Shown: positions 1-7,363 of the stretch, in pieces
How positions within the stretch are numbered: the first letter of the stretch is position 1
Layout of the letters: the number at the start of each line of letters is the position of its first letter
Origin: Firmicutes bacterium UBA993
GTDB lineage: Bacteria; Bacillota; Dethiobacteria; DTU022
DNA length: 15,052 bases
Reading direction: 5' to 3'
Assembly: GCA_002292015.1 (NCBI GenBank)
Contig: DBBD01000008.1
Location: 2,491-17,542, forward strand
Position numbers and translations under genes: made by a program
Notes under the pieces: model-generated
Databases searched by the model: none
Seen by the model: only the letters and a program-made list of their open reading frames with translations
What the model was told of the DNA's origin: nothing

Positions 1-8
1 CACCCCGA

Positions 9-32
9 CCCTCTCCCCAATGGGGAAGAGGG
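9..32. repeat. C/G-rich imperfect hairpin downstream of era
   Basis: The arm CCCTCTCCCC (9-18) pairs across an AAT loop with GGGGAAGAGGG (22-32), giving ten pairs with one bulged A. Neither strand has a U-tract after the stem, so a standard intrinsic terminator is not supported. It lies about 90 bp past the era stop and could stop or stabilise the long minus-strand transcript, or be a copy of a dispersed palindromic repeat. The left flank is cut by the window edge. Confidence 0.4.
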
Positions 33-89
33 GGTTTATGGGACTGAGATTAAATAAGCCCCAACCCGAATTTAGTTGATGTCTCTTTT

Positions 90-103
90 CCAGCTGCAGC
101 TGG
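90..103. repeat. Perfect 14-bp palindrome after era
   Basis: CCAGCTGCAGCTGG equals its own reverse complement. It lies 15 bp past the era stop codon. On the minus strand it is followed by AAAAG rather than T, so it does not look like an intrinsic terminator of the era transcript. It may be a protein site or a stem that stabilises the 3' end; the sequence alone does not decide. Confidence 0.35.
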
Positions 104-118
104 TGATGGATTTGGGGA

Positions 119-1003
119 TCAGCGGTAGCCGAGGCGGCGCAGCTCTTCCTCGCGGTTGCGCCAGTCTCTCTTGACTTTTACCCGCAGGTCGAGAAAAACC
201 TGCTCCCCGAACAAGCCTTCAAGCTCATGCCTCGCTTGTATGCCAACCTCTTTTAAAAGTGTTCCACCTTTACCGACAATGATGCCGACCTGCGACTTTC
301 GCTCCACAAATATTTCAGCCCTGATGTCGAGCAGATTCTTGTTTTCGCGCAACTTCATTTCTTCCACCACCACGGCAATCGAAAAGGGAATTTCCTGCCT
401 GGTCAGCATAATAATCTTTTCGCGAATTATTTCTGATATAATAAAGCGCTCCGGCTGATCTGTAACCAGATCAGGCGGGTAATACTGAGGCCCTTCCGGC
501 AGATGATTAATTGCTGCCAGCAAAAATGGTTCCAGATTTTCATTTTTTAGGGCCGAGAGGGCATAAGAAGCTCTGAACGAGCAAAGTTCCGTGTATAGTT
601 CGCTGTTTCTGGCCAGTTGTCCCGGCGTGGCAAGGTCGCTCTTGTTTAGAACTAAGAACAGCCGACACTTCGCGGCATTAAGTAGGTCGGCAATATAGCG
701 ATCTCCCTGACCCGGTCTCTCATTGGCCTCAACGATAAAGGCCACCAGGTCGACTTCCTGCAGGGTAGAGCCGGCCATCTTCACCATCTCCTTGCCTAAC
801 AGGTGTTTCGGTTTGTGCAGGCCGGGGGTATCAATGAAGATAATTTGCGCCTCCGGGCGTGTCAGGATAGCGCGAATTTTGTTCCTGGTGGTTTGTGGCC
901 GGTCGGATATGATCGCCACTTTTTCACCGAGTAGAGCGTTGATCAGCGTAGATTTACCAACGTTTGGCCTACCGATTAAAGCTACAAAACCGGAACGGTG
1001 CAT
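119..1003 (-). CDS. era: GTPase Era, 16S rRNA/30S assembly factor
   Basis: Era is an essential GTPase that binds the 3' end of 16S rRNA and helps late 30S subunit maturation at the membrane. The 294-residue length is normal. Visible motifs are the P-loop GRPNVGKST (residues 11-19), the G2 region around QTTRNKI (37-43), G3 DTPG (58-61) and G4 NKSD (120-123). A C-terminal KH domain carries the GxxG loop IIVGKGG near residue 240. The ATG is preceded by GGAGG at 1011-1015. It is the last gene of the long minus-strand run, 18 bp after cdd, as in Bacillus. YbeY, another 16S maturation factor, is encoded upstream in the same run. No recO is visible in the 118 bp that remain downstream. The call is secure. 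Confidence 0.97.
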   Translation of the reverse strand: MHRSGFVALIGRPNVGKSTLINALLGEKVAIISDRPQTTRNKIRAILTRPEAQIIFIDTPGLHKPKHLLGKEMVKMAGSTLQEVDLVAFIVEANERPGQGDRYIADLLNAAKCRLFLVLNKSDLATPGQLARNSELYTELCSFRASYALSALKNENLEPFLLAAINHLPEGPQYYPPDLVTDQPERFIISEIIREKIIMLTRQEIPFSIAVVVEEMKLRENKNLLDIRAEIFVERKSQVGIIVGKGGTLLKEVGIQARHELEGLFGEQVFLDLRVKVKRDWRNREEELRRLGYR

Positions 1004-1021
1004 TGTTTTTCCTCCGGGTCT

Positions 1022-1855
1022 TTAGTCGGGCTTCCGTGAGATAACCGTTTTTATGTCAAGTACCGGCGTGCCATTGATCAAATCCAGTCCCCTGACTGTC
1101 AGCACATTTTTATCGATCGCCACCAGCTCCACGGTTGACTGGGCCAGGGCGTTAGGCCGTAGCGGAGCGCGGCAGGCAAAGACACCGTAAACTTGATGGC
1201 CCCGACCGCTGCGTTCTTCTTTCAGCGTATAACCTCTTACCTGATGCAAGTGAGAAATAACGATTACCTCTCTTTCCTCGTCGAGCCGGTAGAGGCCTTC
1301 TTCAAATTCCGGGTCAATCACAACTTTTGAGAGCAGCTCCCGGTAGTTTTCAGGTAATTTCTGTGGCTCGGGGTAGTCGCTGACGACGTAACCGATCGGG
1401 TTGAAGGTAACCGGCAGGCGCCAAGTCTCTTCGCTGGCCGGCAAATGATCATCAACCGGGTTAGCCTCCCAAGCAGCCTCGCCAAAGGGCTTGACCAACA
1501 AATCGAGCAAAGGCATCTTGATCTGCTCGCCGGAAAGATTGCCCATAATTACTTCGATGTTGCCGGCCAGTTCCCAGAGCACTTGGCGACAGGCCCCGCA
1601 GGGACTGGCCGGAGGGGCGCTGTCAGTAGCCACGGCAATTTTTAAAAACTTACGATGCCCCGCATGTACGGCGTTCCAGATCGCTACCCGTTCGGCACAG
1701 ACCGTCAGACCGTAAGAGGCATTTTCGATATTACCGCCGGTCACAATCCGTTTGTCTTGAGTTAAAAGGGCCGCCCCGACCAGAAAACCGGAATAAGGTG
1801 CATATGCCCTCATTCTGGCAGCACGGGCTGCCTTAAGCAAACTCTGATCCTTCAT
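1022..1855 (-). CDS. cdd: Cytidine deaminase fused to a C-terminal TrmO/TsaA-like domain
   Basis: The N-terminal part (about 1-130) is a homotetrameric-type cytidine deaminase, which converts cytidine or deoxycytidine to uridine in pyrimidine salvage. The zinc site is intact: C53-A-E55 and P-C86-G-A-C89, with the substrate segment YAPYSGFLVGAAL at 18-30. Stand-alone Cdd ends near residue 130, but this frame continues to 277. Residues about 150-272 match the TrmO/TsaA (UPF0066, YaeB) fold: FNPIGYV at 151-157, GVFACRAPLRPN at 224-235 and VRGLDLINGTPVLDIK at 254-269. TrmO proteins use S-adenosylmethionine to N6-methylate t6A37 in tRNA. The usual RPNPIG signature reads RPNALA here, so activity is uncertain. 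There is no internal stop or frame change. The ATG has only a weak GGGGTG upstream. It sits between dgkA and era, the normal cdd position. Domain identities are firm; the joint function is unknown. Confidence 0.92.
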   Translation of the reverse strand: MKDQSLLKAARAARMRAYAPYSGFLVGAALLTQDKRIVTGGNIENASYGLTVCAERVAIWNAVHAGHRKFLKIAVATDSAPPASPCGACRQVLWELAGNIEVIMGNLSGEQIKMPLLDLLVKPFGEAAWEANPVDDHLPASEETWRLPVTFNPIGYVVSDYPEPQKLPENYRELLSKVVIDPEFEEGLYRLDEEREVIVISHLHQVRGYTLKEERSGRGHQVYGVFACRAPLRPNALAQSTVELVAIDKNVLTVRGLDLINGTPVLDIKTVISRKPD

Positions 1856-1882
1856 CTGAACACCCCGTTAAGGTTAGAGTTA

Positions 1883-2266
1883 TTAATAGTTGTCCGGTAC
1901 CAGGCAAGAGGTAGCCAGCTGCCAGAGCGGTGGGCCAAAGATAATCAGGCCTACGATGACGGCAAAGACCGAGGTTAAAAGAACCGCCCCGGCGGCAACA
2001 TCCTTGGCAACCCGCGCCAGGTGGTTGCGCTCCCGGGTATGCAGATCGATTGTTTTTTCAAGGGCGGTGTTGAAAGCTTCTGCTACCAATACCAATAATA
2101 CGGCAGCCATCAGAAATAGTAGATCATATTTCGATACTTTAAGCCAGAAACCGGCAACCAGCACAGTAATACCGATCACAGAATGGATAGCCATATTGCG
2201 CTGGGTTACAAAACAATACTTAAGACCCAAAAAAGCGTTCTTTAAACTGAGCCAGACATTGTTCAC
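1883..2266 (-). CDS. dgkA: Diacylglycerol/undecaprenol kinase DgkA
   Basis: This is a small integral membrane lipid kinase of the DgkA family. Gram-positive members mainly phosphorylate undecaprenol to recycle the cell-wall lipid carrier. The 127 residues include hydrophobic segments at about 30-45, 48-62 and 95-113. The family signature is clear: EAFNTALEKTIDL (63-75) followed by LARVAKDVAAGAVLL (83-97), which hold the nucleotide and metal contacts. The segment before the first helix reads QRNMAIH where many relatives have Glu in place of Gln, a minor difference. The start is GTG at 2266, with AGGGAG about nine bases upstream. It lies 16 bp after ybeY and 27 bp before cdd, the order found in Bacillus. 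Confidence 0.93.
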   Translation of the reverse strand: MNNVWLSLKNAFLGLKYCFVTQRNMAIHSVIGITVLVAGFWLKVSKYDLLFLMAAVLLVLVAEAFNTALEKTIDLHTRERNHLARVAKDVAAGAVLLTSVFAVIVGLIIFGPPLWQLATSCLVPDNY

Positions 2267-2282
2267 CGCTCACGCTCCCTCT

Positions 2283-2738
2283 TTAAAGGGGATTGATATC
2301 TTTTAGATAGGCACTCTCTTTGGCTTGCATCAACACAACCTCATCATCGTCCTGATGGTCAAAACCCAGCAGGTGAAGCAAGCCGTGGATAGATAGTAAA
2401 GCCGTTTCATGCCTGACATCGTGCCCGGCCTCTGCTGCCTGAGCCAGGGCTTTTTCAAGCGAGATATAGATATCGCCAACCGCAAATTCACGGCCCTCTG
2501 CCGGGACATCTTCTCCAGGCTCCAGGTAAGCGAAAGAAAGCACATCGGTAGATCGATCCTGATCGCGATATTCCTTGTTCAGGCGATGCAACAGTTCGTC
2601 TGTACCGATCACCAGTGAAACCTCACCTTGCTGCAGGCCGTATTCCTCCAGTATCCGGTCCAGCAGCGACTCAAGAGTGGCAAGATAGTCTTGGTCAAGC
2701 AGTTCTGTGCCGTATAAAACTTCAATAGAAACCGTCAC
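2283..2738 (-). CDS. ybeY: Endoribonuclease YbeY (rRNA maturation factor)
   Basis: YbeY is a zinc-dependent endoribonuclease needed for 16S rRNA 3'-end processing and 70S quality control. The diagnostic H-x3-H-x5-H motif is HGLLHLLGFDH, with zinc ligands H118, H122 and H128. The length of 151 residues is usual. The segment STDVLSFAY (63-71) is also typical. The start is GTG at 2738, and its GTGA overlaps the pgpH stop by 4 bp, so translation is probably coupled. AGGAG lies about eleven bases upstream. Its place between pgpH (yqfF) and dgkA is conserved in Bacillota, and the functional partner era is in the same run. Confidence 0.95.
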   Translation of the reverse strand: MTVSIEVLYGTELLDQDYLATLESLLDRILEEYGLQQGEVSLVIGTDELLHRLNKEYRDQDRSTDVLSFAYLEPGEDVPAEGREFAVGDIYISLEKALAQAAEAGHDVRHETALLSIHGLLHLLGFDHQDDDEVVLMQAKESAYLKDINPL

Positions 2739-4846
2739 TGAAGAGCCCTGCTCCTTTCAATTTCCGCCCGTAGGTCCTTTTCCGGATATTCGATCCTGGA
2801 GTGATAGATGCCGGACATAATATAGATAAAAGCCTGGGCAATTTTTTCAATGTCGCTCAAAGTCAACTCGCACTGTTCGAGCTGCCCGTCTTCAAGTTTC
2901 TCCCTGATCATCTTCCTGATCATCTGTTCTACCTTGTTGCCGGTAGCATCGGAAAGCGAACGCACCCCGGCCTCGATCGCGTCGGCCAGCATTATAATTG
3001 CCGCCTCCTTCGATTGCGGCTTGGGCCCATCGTAGCGGAAGTTTTCTGCCACAACATCGTTATGAGTGTTATTTTCCAACGCTTGCTGATAAAAAAACGA
3101 GATCATGCTCGTTCCATGGTGCTGCAGTGCGATATCCAGGATTACTTCCGGCAGCCGATGTCTCTGGCCCAGTTCAATGCCATCCTTGGGATGGCTGCCG
3201 ATAATCAGGGCGCTTAAATTCGGTGAAAGCCTGGTATGGGGATTCTCGCCCGATAGTTGGTTTTCCGAAAAGAAAAACGGCCGCTTCAGCTTGCCGATAT
3301 CATGATAGTAGGCTCCGACTCTGGCTAAAAGAGAATTGGCGTTGACCCGTTCCGCCGCCGTTTCAGCCAGGTTGGAAACCATCATGCTGTGGTAGTAGGT
3401 TCCGGGGGCCTTCATCAGCATCTCCCGCAGAAGGGGATGGTTCGGGCTGGACAGCTCCAACAAGGTGATTGCCGTTGTTACATTAAAGAGGCTTTCAAGA
3501 AAAGGCAGTAGTCCGATCGCAACCACGGAAGAAAAAATACCGTTACCGATCCCTGCAACTAGGTCGTAACTGAAATTACGTAAAGAATCGATTTCCAAGC
3601 TCATGTTTCCTAAAAAAAGATGACTGGAAACAATAATGGCGGCATTGGTCAGAGCCACGTAGAAACCGGCTCGAGCCAGGTCACTGCGCTGGCTGAGCCG
3701 GGTCACGGCATATATCGAAACCAGGCCACCGAACAAAGCAATCAGCACAAAGGTATAATCGCCGCCGGTGATTAAACCAACCATCAGCGCCATTACCATG
3801 TTGATCATCAGGGCCGGCTTATAACCAAATATAACAGTAATTAAAATGGCTCCCGTGGCTACCGGAATCAGGTAACCGGAAAAATAGGTGGTTGCCGCTG
3901 CCAACAGCAGGGTAATGACAAAGACCAGGCCCATTAAGAGCAGTAATTTAGGGCTTTTATAGACTTCCGAGACAAAGATCGACATATAGATGACAACTAC
4001 GATAAAGATAATGGCCAGCAACAGAAAAAGGCCAATGTAACCGGCATAATCAGCCCGCTGCCCGCGGATTAAGCCTAAATCTTCTAACAGGAAAAGCTGC
4101 TGCTCCGTAACCGGTTCGCCCTCACTAACGATCAGAGTGCCGCGCAGTATCCTGACTGGCTCAATCTGGCGCCTGGCCTGATCGCGGTTGTCTTCCGTCA
4201 CCTGGGCATTAAAAGTCATGTTCTGTTCCACTAGCGGCTTAACAACTACCTCTGCAATCCGCTTTAAATCAGCGCTAAAGGGATAAAGGGCAATCTCCTG
4301 GTTGAGGCGGCGGCGGATCAGATCTTCTTCGCCTTCCCTGATTCCACTCTCAAAAATCTCGCTGACCGAGGTATTTAACCTACCCTGTAGACCTCGCATT
4401 GTTGCGCTATCGGTGAGCAGAGCGGAGATGGTTGAAAGAGGCATCTCTTCAGGAATGAGCAACTGCAGCGATTCAAGCTGATCGGGGCGCTCCAGCTCAT
4501 TATTGGCCTGGATACCGATCGCTTTGTCAAAAAACCTGGTTAATTCATTAAGCGCTCGATCAAGGATGAGCGGATCATAATCATAGGCTTCAGGTACCAT
4601 CTGGGCTGCCTGTTCGCGCAACAGGCTGGTTGTATGCTCATCGATTACGTCACGGGGGGCAAAGATCGTTTGCGTGCTTGGACGGCCAACCGATAGTTCA
4701 AAGCGGGCCGGCATGCTGAAAATGACCAGAATTATATAGATTGCCAGAAAGAGGACGACAGCTAAAACCAGCTTTTGCAAACGCCGGTTATCCTTAAAGG
4801 CAATCGAACGGTTGAAAAGATCAGCGGAAGCTATCTTTTTTTTCAT
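2735..4846 (-). CDS. pgpH: Cyclic-di-AMP phosphodiesterase PgpH (7TM-HD, YqfF)
   Basis: PgpH is a membrane HD-domain enzyme that hydrolyses c-di-AMP to pApA. From the preferred start it has 703 residues. A membrane anchor (about 24-46) is followed by an extracytoplasmic domain (about 50-265), a block of seven hydrophobic helices (about 270-455) and a cytoplasmic HD domain. Metal ligands visible in the HD domain are H486 in YHSMM, H515-D516 in YYHDIGK, H552, the pair H576-H577 and D622 in LADAIEA. The start is ATG at 4846 (MKKKIASADL), with GGAAGGGA just upstream. The frame stays open to an ATG at 4924, but that would overlap phoH by about 100 bp and adds a non-conserved leader. The chosen start overlaps phoH by 26 bp. 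Confidence 0.95.
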   Translation of the reverse strand: MKKKIASADLFNRSIAFKDNRRLQKLVLAVVLFLAIYIILVIFSMPARFELSVGRPSTQTIFAPRDVIDEHTTSLLREQAAQMVPEAYDYDPLILDRALNELTRFFDKAIGIQANNELERPDQLESLQLLIPEEMPLSTISALLTDSATMRGLQGRLNTSVSEIFESGIREGEEDLIRRRLNQEIALYPFSADLKRIAEVVVKPLVEQNMTFNAQVTEDNRDQARRQIEPVRILRGTLIVSEGEPVTEQQLFLLEDLGLIRGQRADYAGYIGLFLLLAIIFIVVVIYMSIFVSEVYKSPKLLLLMGLVFVITLLLAAATTYFSGYLIPVATGAILITVIFGYKPALMINMVMALMVGLITGGDYTFVLIALFGGLVSIYAVTRLSQRSDLARAGFYVALTNAAIIVSSHLFLGNMSLEIDSLRNFSYDLVAGIGNGIFSSVVAIGLLPFLESLFNVTTAITLLELSSPNHPLLREMLMKAPGTYYHSMMVSNLAETAAERVNANSLLARVGAYYHDIGKLKRPFFFSENQLSGENPHTRLSPNLSALIIGSHPKDGIELGQRHRLPEVILDIALQHHGTSMISFFYQQALENNTHNDVVAENFRYDGPKPQSKEAAIIMLADAIEAGVRSLSDATGNKVEQMIRKMIREKLEDGQLEQCELTLSDIEKIAQAFIYIMSGIYHSRIEYPEKDLRAEIERSRALQ

Positions 4847-5825
4847 CTCTATCCCTTCCACGCAACGCCTCATATGCTTCGTAGGCCTTGATAATGCTTT
4901 GGACCAAAGGATGGCGCACAACATCTTTGTCGGTCAGGTAAACCAGGGCAATCCCCTCGATACCTGATAAAATACGCGGTGCTTCTTCCAGGCCTGAATT
5001 GCGGCCACGGGGCAGGTCAATCTGGGTGATATCTCCGGTGATAATGGCCTTGGACCCAAACCCGAGTCGGGTTAAAAACATCTTCATCTGTTCCGAGGTA
5101 GCATTCTGCCCCTCGTCGAGGATAATAAATGAATCATCGAGGGTACGCCCTCTCATGTAAGCCAGGGGAGCGATTTCGATTGTACCCCGTTCCCTGTACT
5201 TCATGAAAGTCTCAACCCCCAGTAAGTCGTAAAGACCGTCATAGATTGGCCTTAAGTAGGGATCGACTTTCTCCTGAAAATCACCAGGCAAAAACCCCAG
5301 ATGCTCACCTGCCTCAACCGCAGGCCGGGTTAAAATCAGTCGCTGCACCAGCTTAGTTTTCAGGGCATCGACCGCCATCGCCAGAGCCAGGTAAGTTTTG
5401 CCCGTGCCCGCCGGGCCGATTGATAATACAAGATCATACCGGCGCATCGCCTCGAGGTAGCGTTTCTGGCCAATTGTTTTCGGCCTGATCTGCTTACCAC
5501 GCGGCGTCACTAAAACGAGGTCGCTGAAAATGGTGCGGATCATCGCCCCTTCGCCCTGCCCGGCCAGTTTCAAGGCATACTCAAACTCACGGTCCGTCAA
5601 CAAGTGTCCTTTGCGGATATGGAAGAGCAGCTCCTGAAAAAGGTTGTAAACGGCGTCAACGTCATCTTCAGGCCCTTCAATGACCAGTTCGTGCCCTTTA
5701 GGGATCAGGCGCACTGCAAATTTATCCTCAACCAGGCAGAAATGCCGGTCATGCTTGCCGAGCAGCTGAACCGATTCATCACCACCGCTCAGCAGGACAA
5801 CACGACTTGTTTTTTCAACACTCAA
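4821..5825 (-). CDS. phoH: PhoH-family ATPase (YqfB/PhoH-like, RNA-associated)
   Basis: PhoH is a P-loop ATPase related to the N-terminal half of superfamily 1 helicases. It is often encoded beside ybeY and linked to RNA metabolism, but its exact substrate is not settled. In this 334-residue protein the Walker A loop is GPAGTGKT (137-144) and Walker B is IILDEGQNAT (234-243). ITGDITQIDLP (262-272) is a conserved motif III-like segment. The N-terminal 110 residues resemble the KH-like extension of the family. The start is TTG at 5825, overlapping the upstream gene's TGA as TTGA. GGAAGGGAG lies about eleven bases upstream. The order phoH-pgpH-ybeY is standard for Bacillota. Confidence 0.95.
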   Translation of the reverse strand: MSVEKTSRVVLLSGGDESVQLLGKHDRHFCLVEDKFAVRLIPKGHELVIEGPEDDVDAVYNLFQELLFHIRKGHLLTDREFEYALKLAGQGEGAMIRTIFSDLVLVTPRGKQIRPKTIGQKRYLEAMRRYDLVLSIGPAGTGKTYLALAMAVDALKTKLVQRLILTRPAVEAGEHLGFLPGDFQEKVDPYLRPIYDGLYDLLGVETFMKYRERGTIEIAPLAYMRGRTLDDSFIILDEGQNATSEQMKMFLTRLGFGSKAIITGDITQIDLPRGRNSGLEEAPRILSGIEGIALVYLTDKDVVRHPLVQSIIKAYEAYEALRGRDRDEKKDSFR

Positions 5826-6325
5826 TCAGAATATTGCTCCCTTCCGGGTGGTTCCAGCCTTCCCCAGCGTCGCAGGGTAGGCGGTGTATCGAGAATTTCG
5901 CGCAGCACAAAGGCGGCCAGAAAAGAATCTTTCTCGGTCAGGACCTTTTTAATGCCGAGGATGGGCGTAAAATGGGAAACCTGGTCAGCGGTTATCAGTA
6001 GTGTCTCGGCGGGTTCAGACCGGGTAGTCCCACTTGTTTCCTGCGTCAGGGAAAACTTCATAGTCGCTTCGGGTTCGTGTGATCGGTATGTTATATCATA
6101 AACATCCTCGGCGTCGTGATCCGTTATATATTCGCCAATAAACGAGCTGTCGGGATCAGATATTTCTGCATTGCTAAAATGCCGACTGCTTTGGCGTTCC
6201 GACGTGACCGCTCCGGCGGGCATCTGTTTGTCGACCGTGGCGCCTCCACCTTTAATGGCCCGCAACACGGCGCTGATTAGGTTAAAAACAATTACTATAA
6301 TGATCAGAGTCAGGAATCCATCCAT
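5822..6325 (-). CDS. Unrecognised membrane-anchored protein between floA and phoH
   Basis: I do not recognise a family. The 167 residues start with one hydrophobic helix (about 4-22, LTLIIIVIVFNLISAVL) followed by a short basic stretch, suggesting an N-terminal anchor with a cytoplasmic body. A polar, acidic, probably disordered region follows (about 30-115). The C-terminal segment (about 117-155) looks folded, with SHFTPILGIKKVL then FLAAFVLREILDTPP and a basic tail. There are no cysteines and no obvious catalytic motif. The ATG has a strong GGGGAGG upstream. The gene begins 18 bp after floA and overlaps phoH by 4 bp, so it is part of the operon. In Bacillus this interval holds yqfB, yqfC and yqfD; this protein resembles none of them by eye. 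It is probably a genuine gene. Confidence 0.8.
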   Translation of the reverse strand: MDGFLTLIIIVIVFNLISAVLRAIKGGGATVDKQMPAGAVTSERQSSRHFSNAEISDPDSSFIGEYITDHDAEDVYDITYRSHEPEATMKFSLTQETSGTTRSEPAETLLITADQVSHFTPILGIKKVLTEKDSFLAAFVLREILDTPPTLRRWGRLEPPGREQYSD

Positions 6326-6343
6326 TAAAAGATGCCTCCCCTT

Positions 6344-7336
6344 TTATTCCTGCGGATTGCCGGGATGATCCTGCTGCCCCAGCTTGCTGATACTGCGCCT
6401 CATGTCGGTATCAGCCATTACGTTTTTAAGCTGGTAGTAATCCATTACGCCCAGGTTACCCTCGCGCAGGGCCTGTGACATCGCCCGCGGAATCTCTGCT
6501 TCAGCCTCGACCACCTTGGCCCTCATCTCCTGGACGGCGGCAATCATCTCCTGTTCCCGGGCAACCGCCATCGCCCGCCTCTCTTCAGCTTTAGCCTGGG
6601 CAATGCGCTTGTCGGCCTCGGCCTGGTCGGTCTGTAGCTGGGCCCCTATATTTTTACCAATATCGACGTCAGCGACGTCAATAGAAAGTATTTCGTAGGC
6701 CGTTCCGGAGTCGAGGCCCTTACTTAAAACCGTATTGGAGATTTTATCGGGATTCTCAAGCACCAGTTTATGGTTTTCTGATGAGCCAATGGTGGTGACG
6801 ATGCCCTCCCCGACCCGGGCAATGATCGTTTCTTCTCCAGCTCCCCCAACTAAGCGGTCAATGTTGGCCCGCACGGTTACCTTGGCCCGGGCCTTCACCT
6901 CGATGCCGTCCTTGGCCACTGCCGCTACCACCGGGGTTTCAATAACTTTCGGGTTAACGCTCATCTGCACCGCCTGCAAAACATCGCGGCCGGCTAAGTC
7001 AATAGCCGCCGCCCGCTCAAATTGCAGCGGTATTTCGGCCCGCTGGGCGGCAATCAGGGCATTTACCACCCGATCAACGTTCCCGCCGGCCAGAAAATGA
7101 CCTTCAAGCTTGTTTGCGCTTAGATCCAGACCAGCCTTGGTAGCTTTGATCAGGGGAACAACAATTTTTACCGGCGAGACGCGTCTTAGGCGCATCCCGA
7201 TTAGAGCGAATATACCGACGGGAACCTGCGCGGCCAGGGCCGAAATCCAAAGGCCGATCGGCACAAAACTTAAAATTATAACTAGTGCCAGAATAATGAG
7301 CCCGACAAAAAGTAATAAAGAAATCATTTCAGGCAT
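6344..7336 (-). CDS. floA: Flotillin-like protein FloA (SPFH scaffold)
   Basis: FloA (YqfA) is a bacterial flotillin that forms membrane microdomain assemblies and affects membrane fluidity, secretion and signalling complexes. The 330-residue length is normal. A hydrophobic N-terminal hairpin (about 5-48) inserts in the membrane, followed by the SPFH domain (about 60-230) and a charged Ala/Glu-rich helix (about 235-290, AEADKRIAQAKAEERRAM) that would form coiled coil. The C-terminal GNLGVMDYYQLKNVMADTDM (294-313) is characteristic of the FloA/YqfA group. ATG at 7336 has GGGAGG about nine bases upstream. The gene for its NfeD-type partner protease lies 27 bp upstream, a conserved pairing. Confidence 0.95.
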   Translation of the reverse strand: MPEMISLLLFVGLIILALVIILSFVPIGLWISALAAQVPVGIFALIGMRLRRVSPVKIVVPLIKATKAGLDLSANKLEGHFLAGGNVDRVVNALIAAQRAEIPLQFERAAAIDLAGRDVLQAVQMSVNPKVIETPVVAAVAKDGIEVKARAKVTVRANIDRLVGGAGEETIIARVGEGIVTTIGSSENHKLVLENPDKISNTVLSKGLDSGTAYEILSIDVADVDIGKNIGAQLQTDQAEADKRIAQAKAEERRAMAVAREQEMIAAVQEMRAKVVEAEAEIPRAMSQALREGNLGVMDYYQLKNVMADTDMRRSISKLGQQDHPGNPQE

Positions 7337-7363
7337 TTTTTAAAACCTCCCTTGATAGTTTGT

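Noticed and set aside
1890..2306. 138-codon plus-strand open frame opposite dgkA and ybeY
   Set aside because: It lies antisense to two well-recognised genes, has low-complexity Arg/Ser/Thr content and no family motif.
2801..3217. 138-codon plus-strand open frame opposite pgpH
   Set aside because: Antisense shadow of the conserved HD domain; no ribosome binding site or recognisable motif.
5604..6101. 165-codon plus-strand open frame opposite phoH and the unknown gene
   Set aside because: It crosses the junction of two real minus-strand genes and shows no protein-like features.
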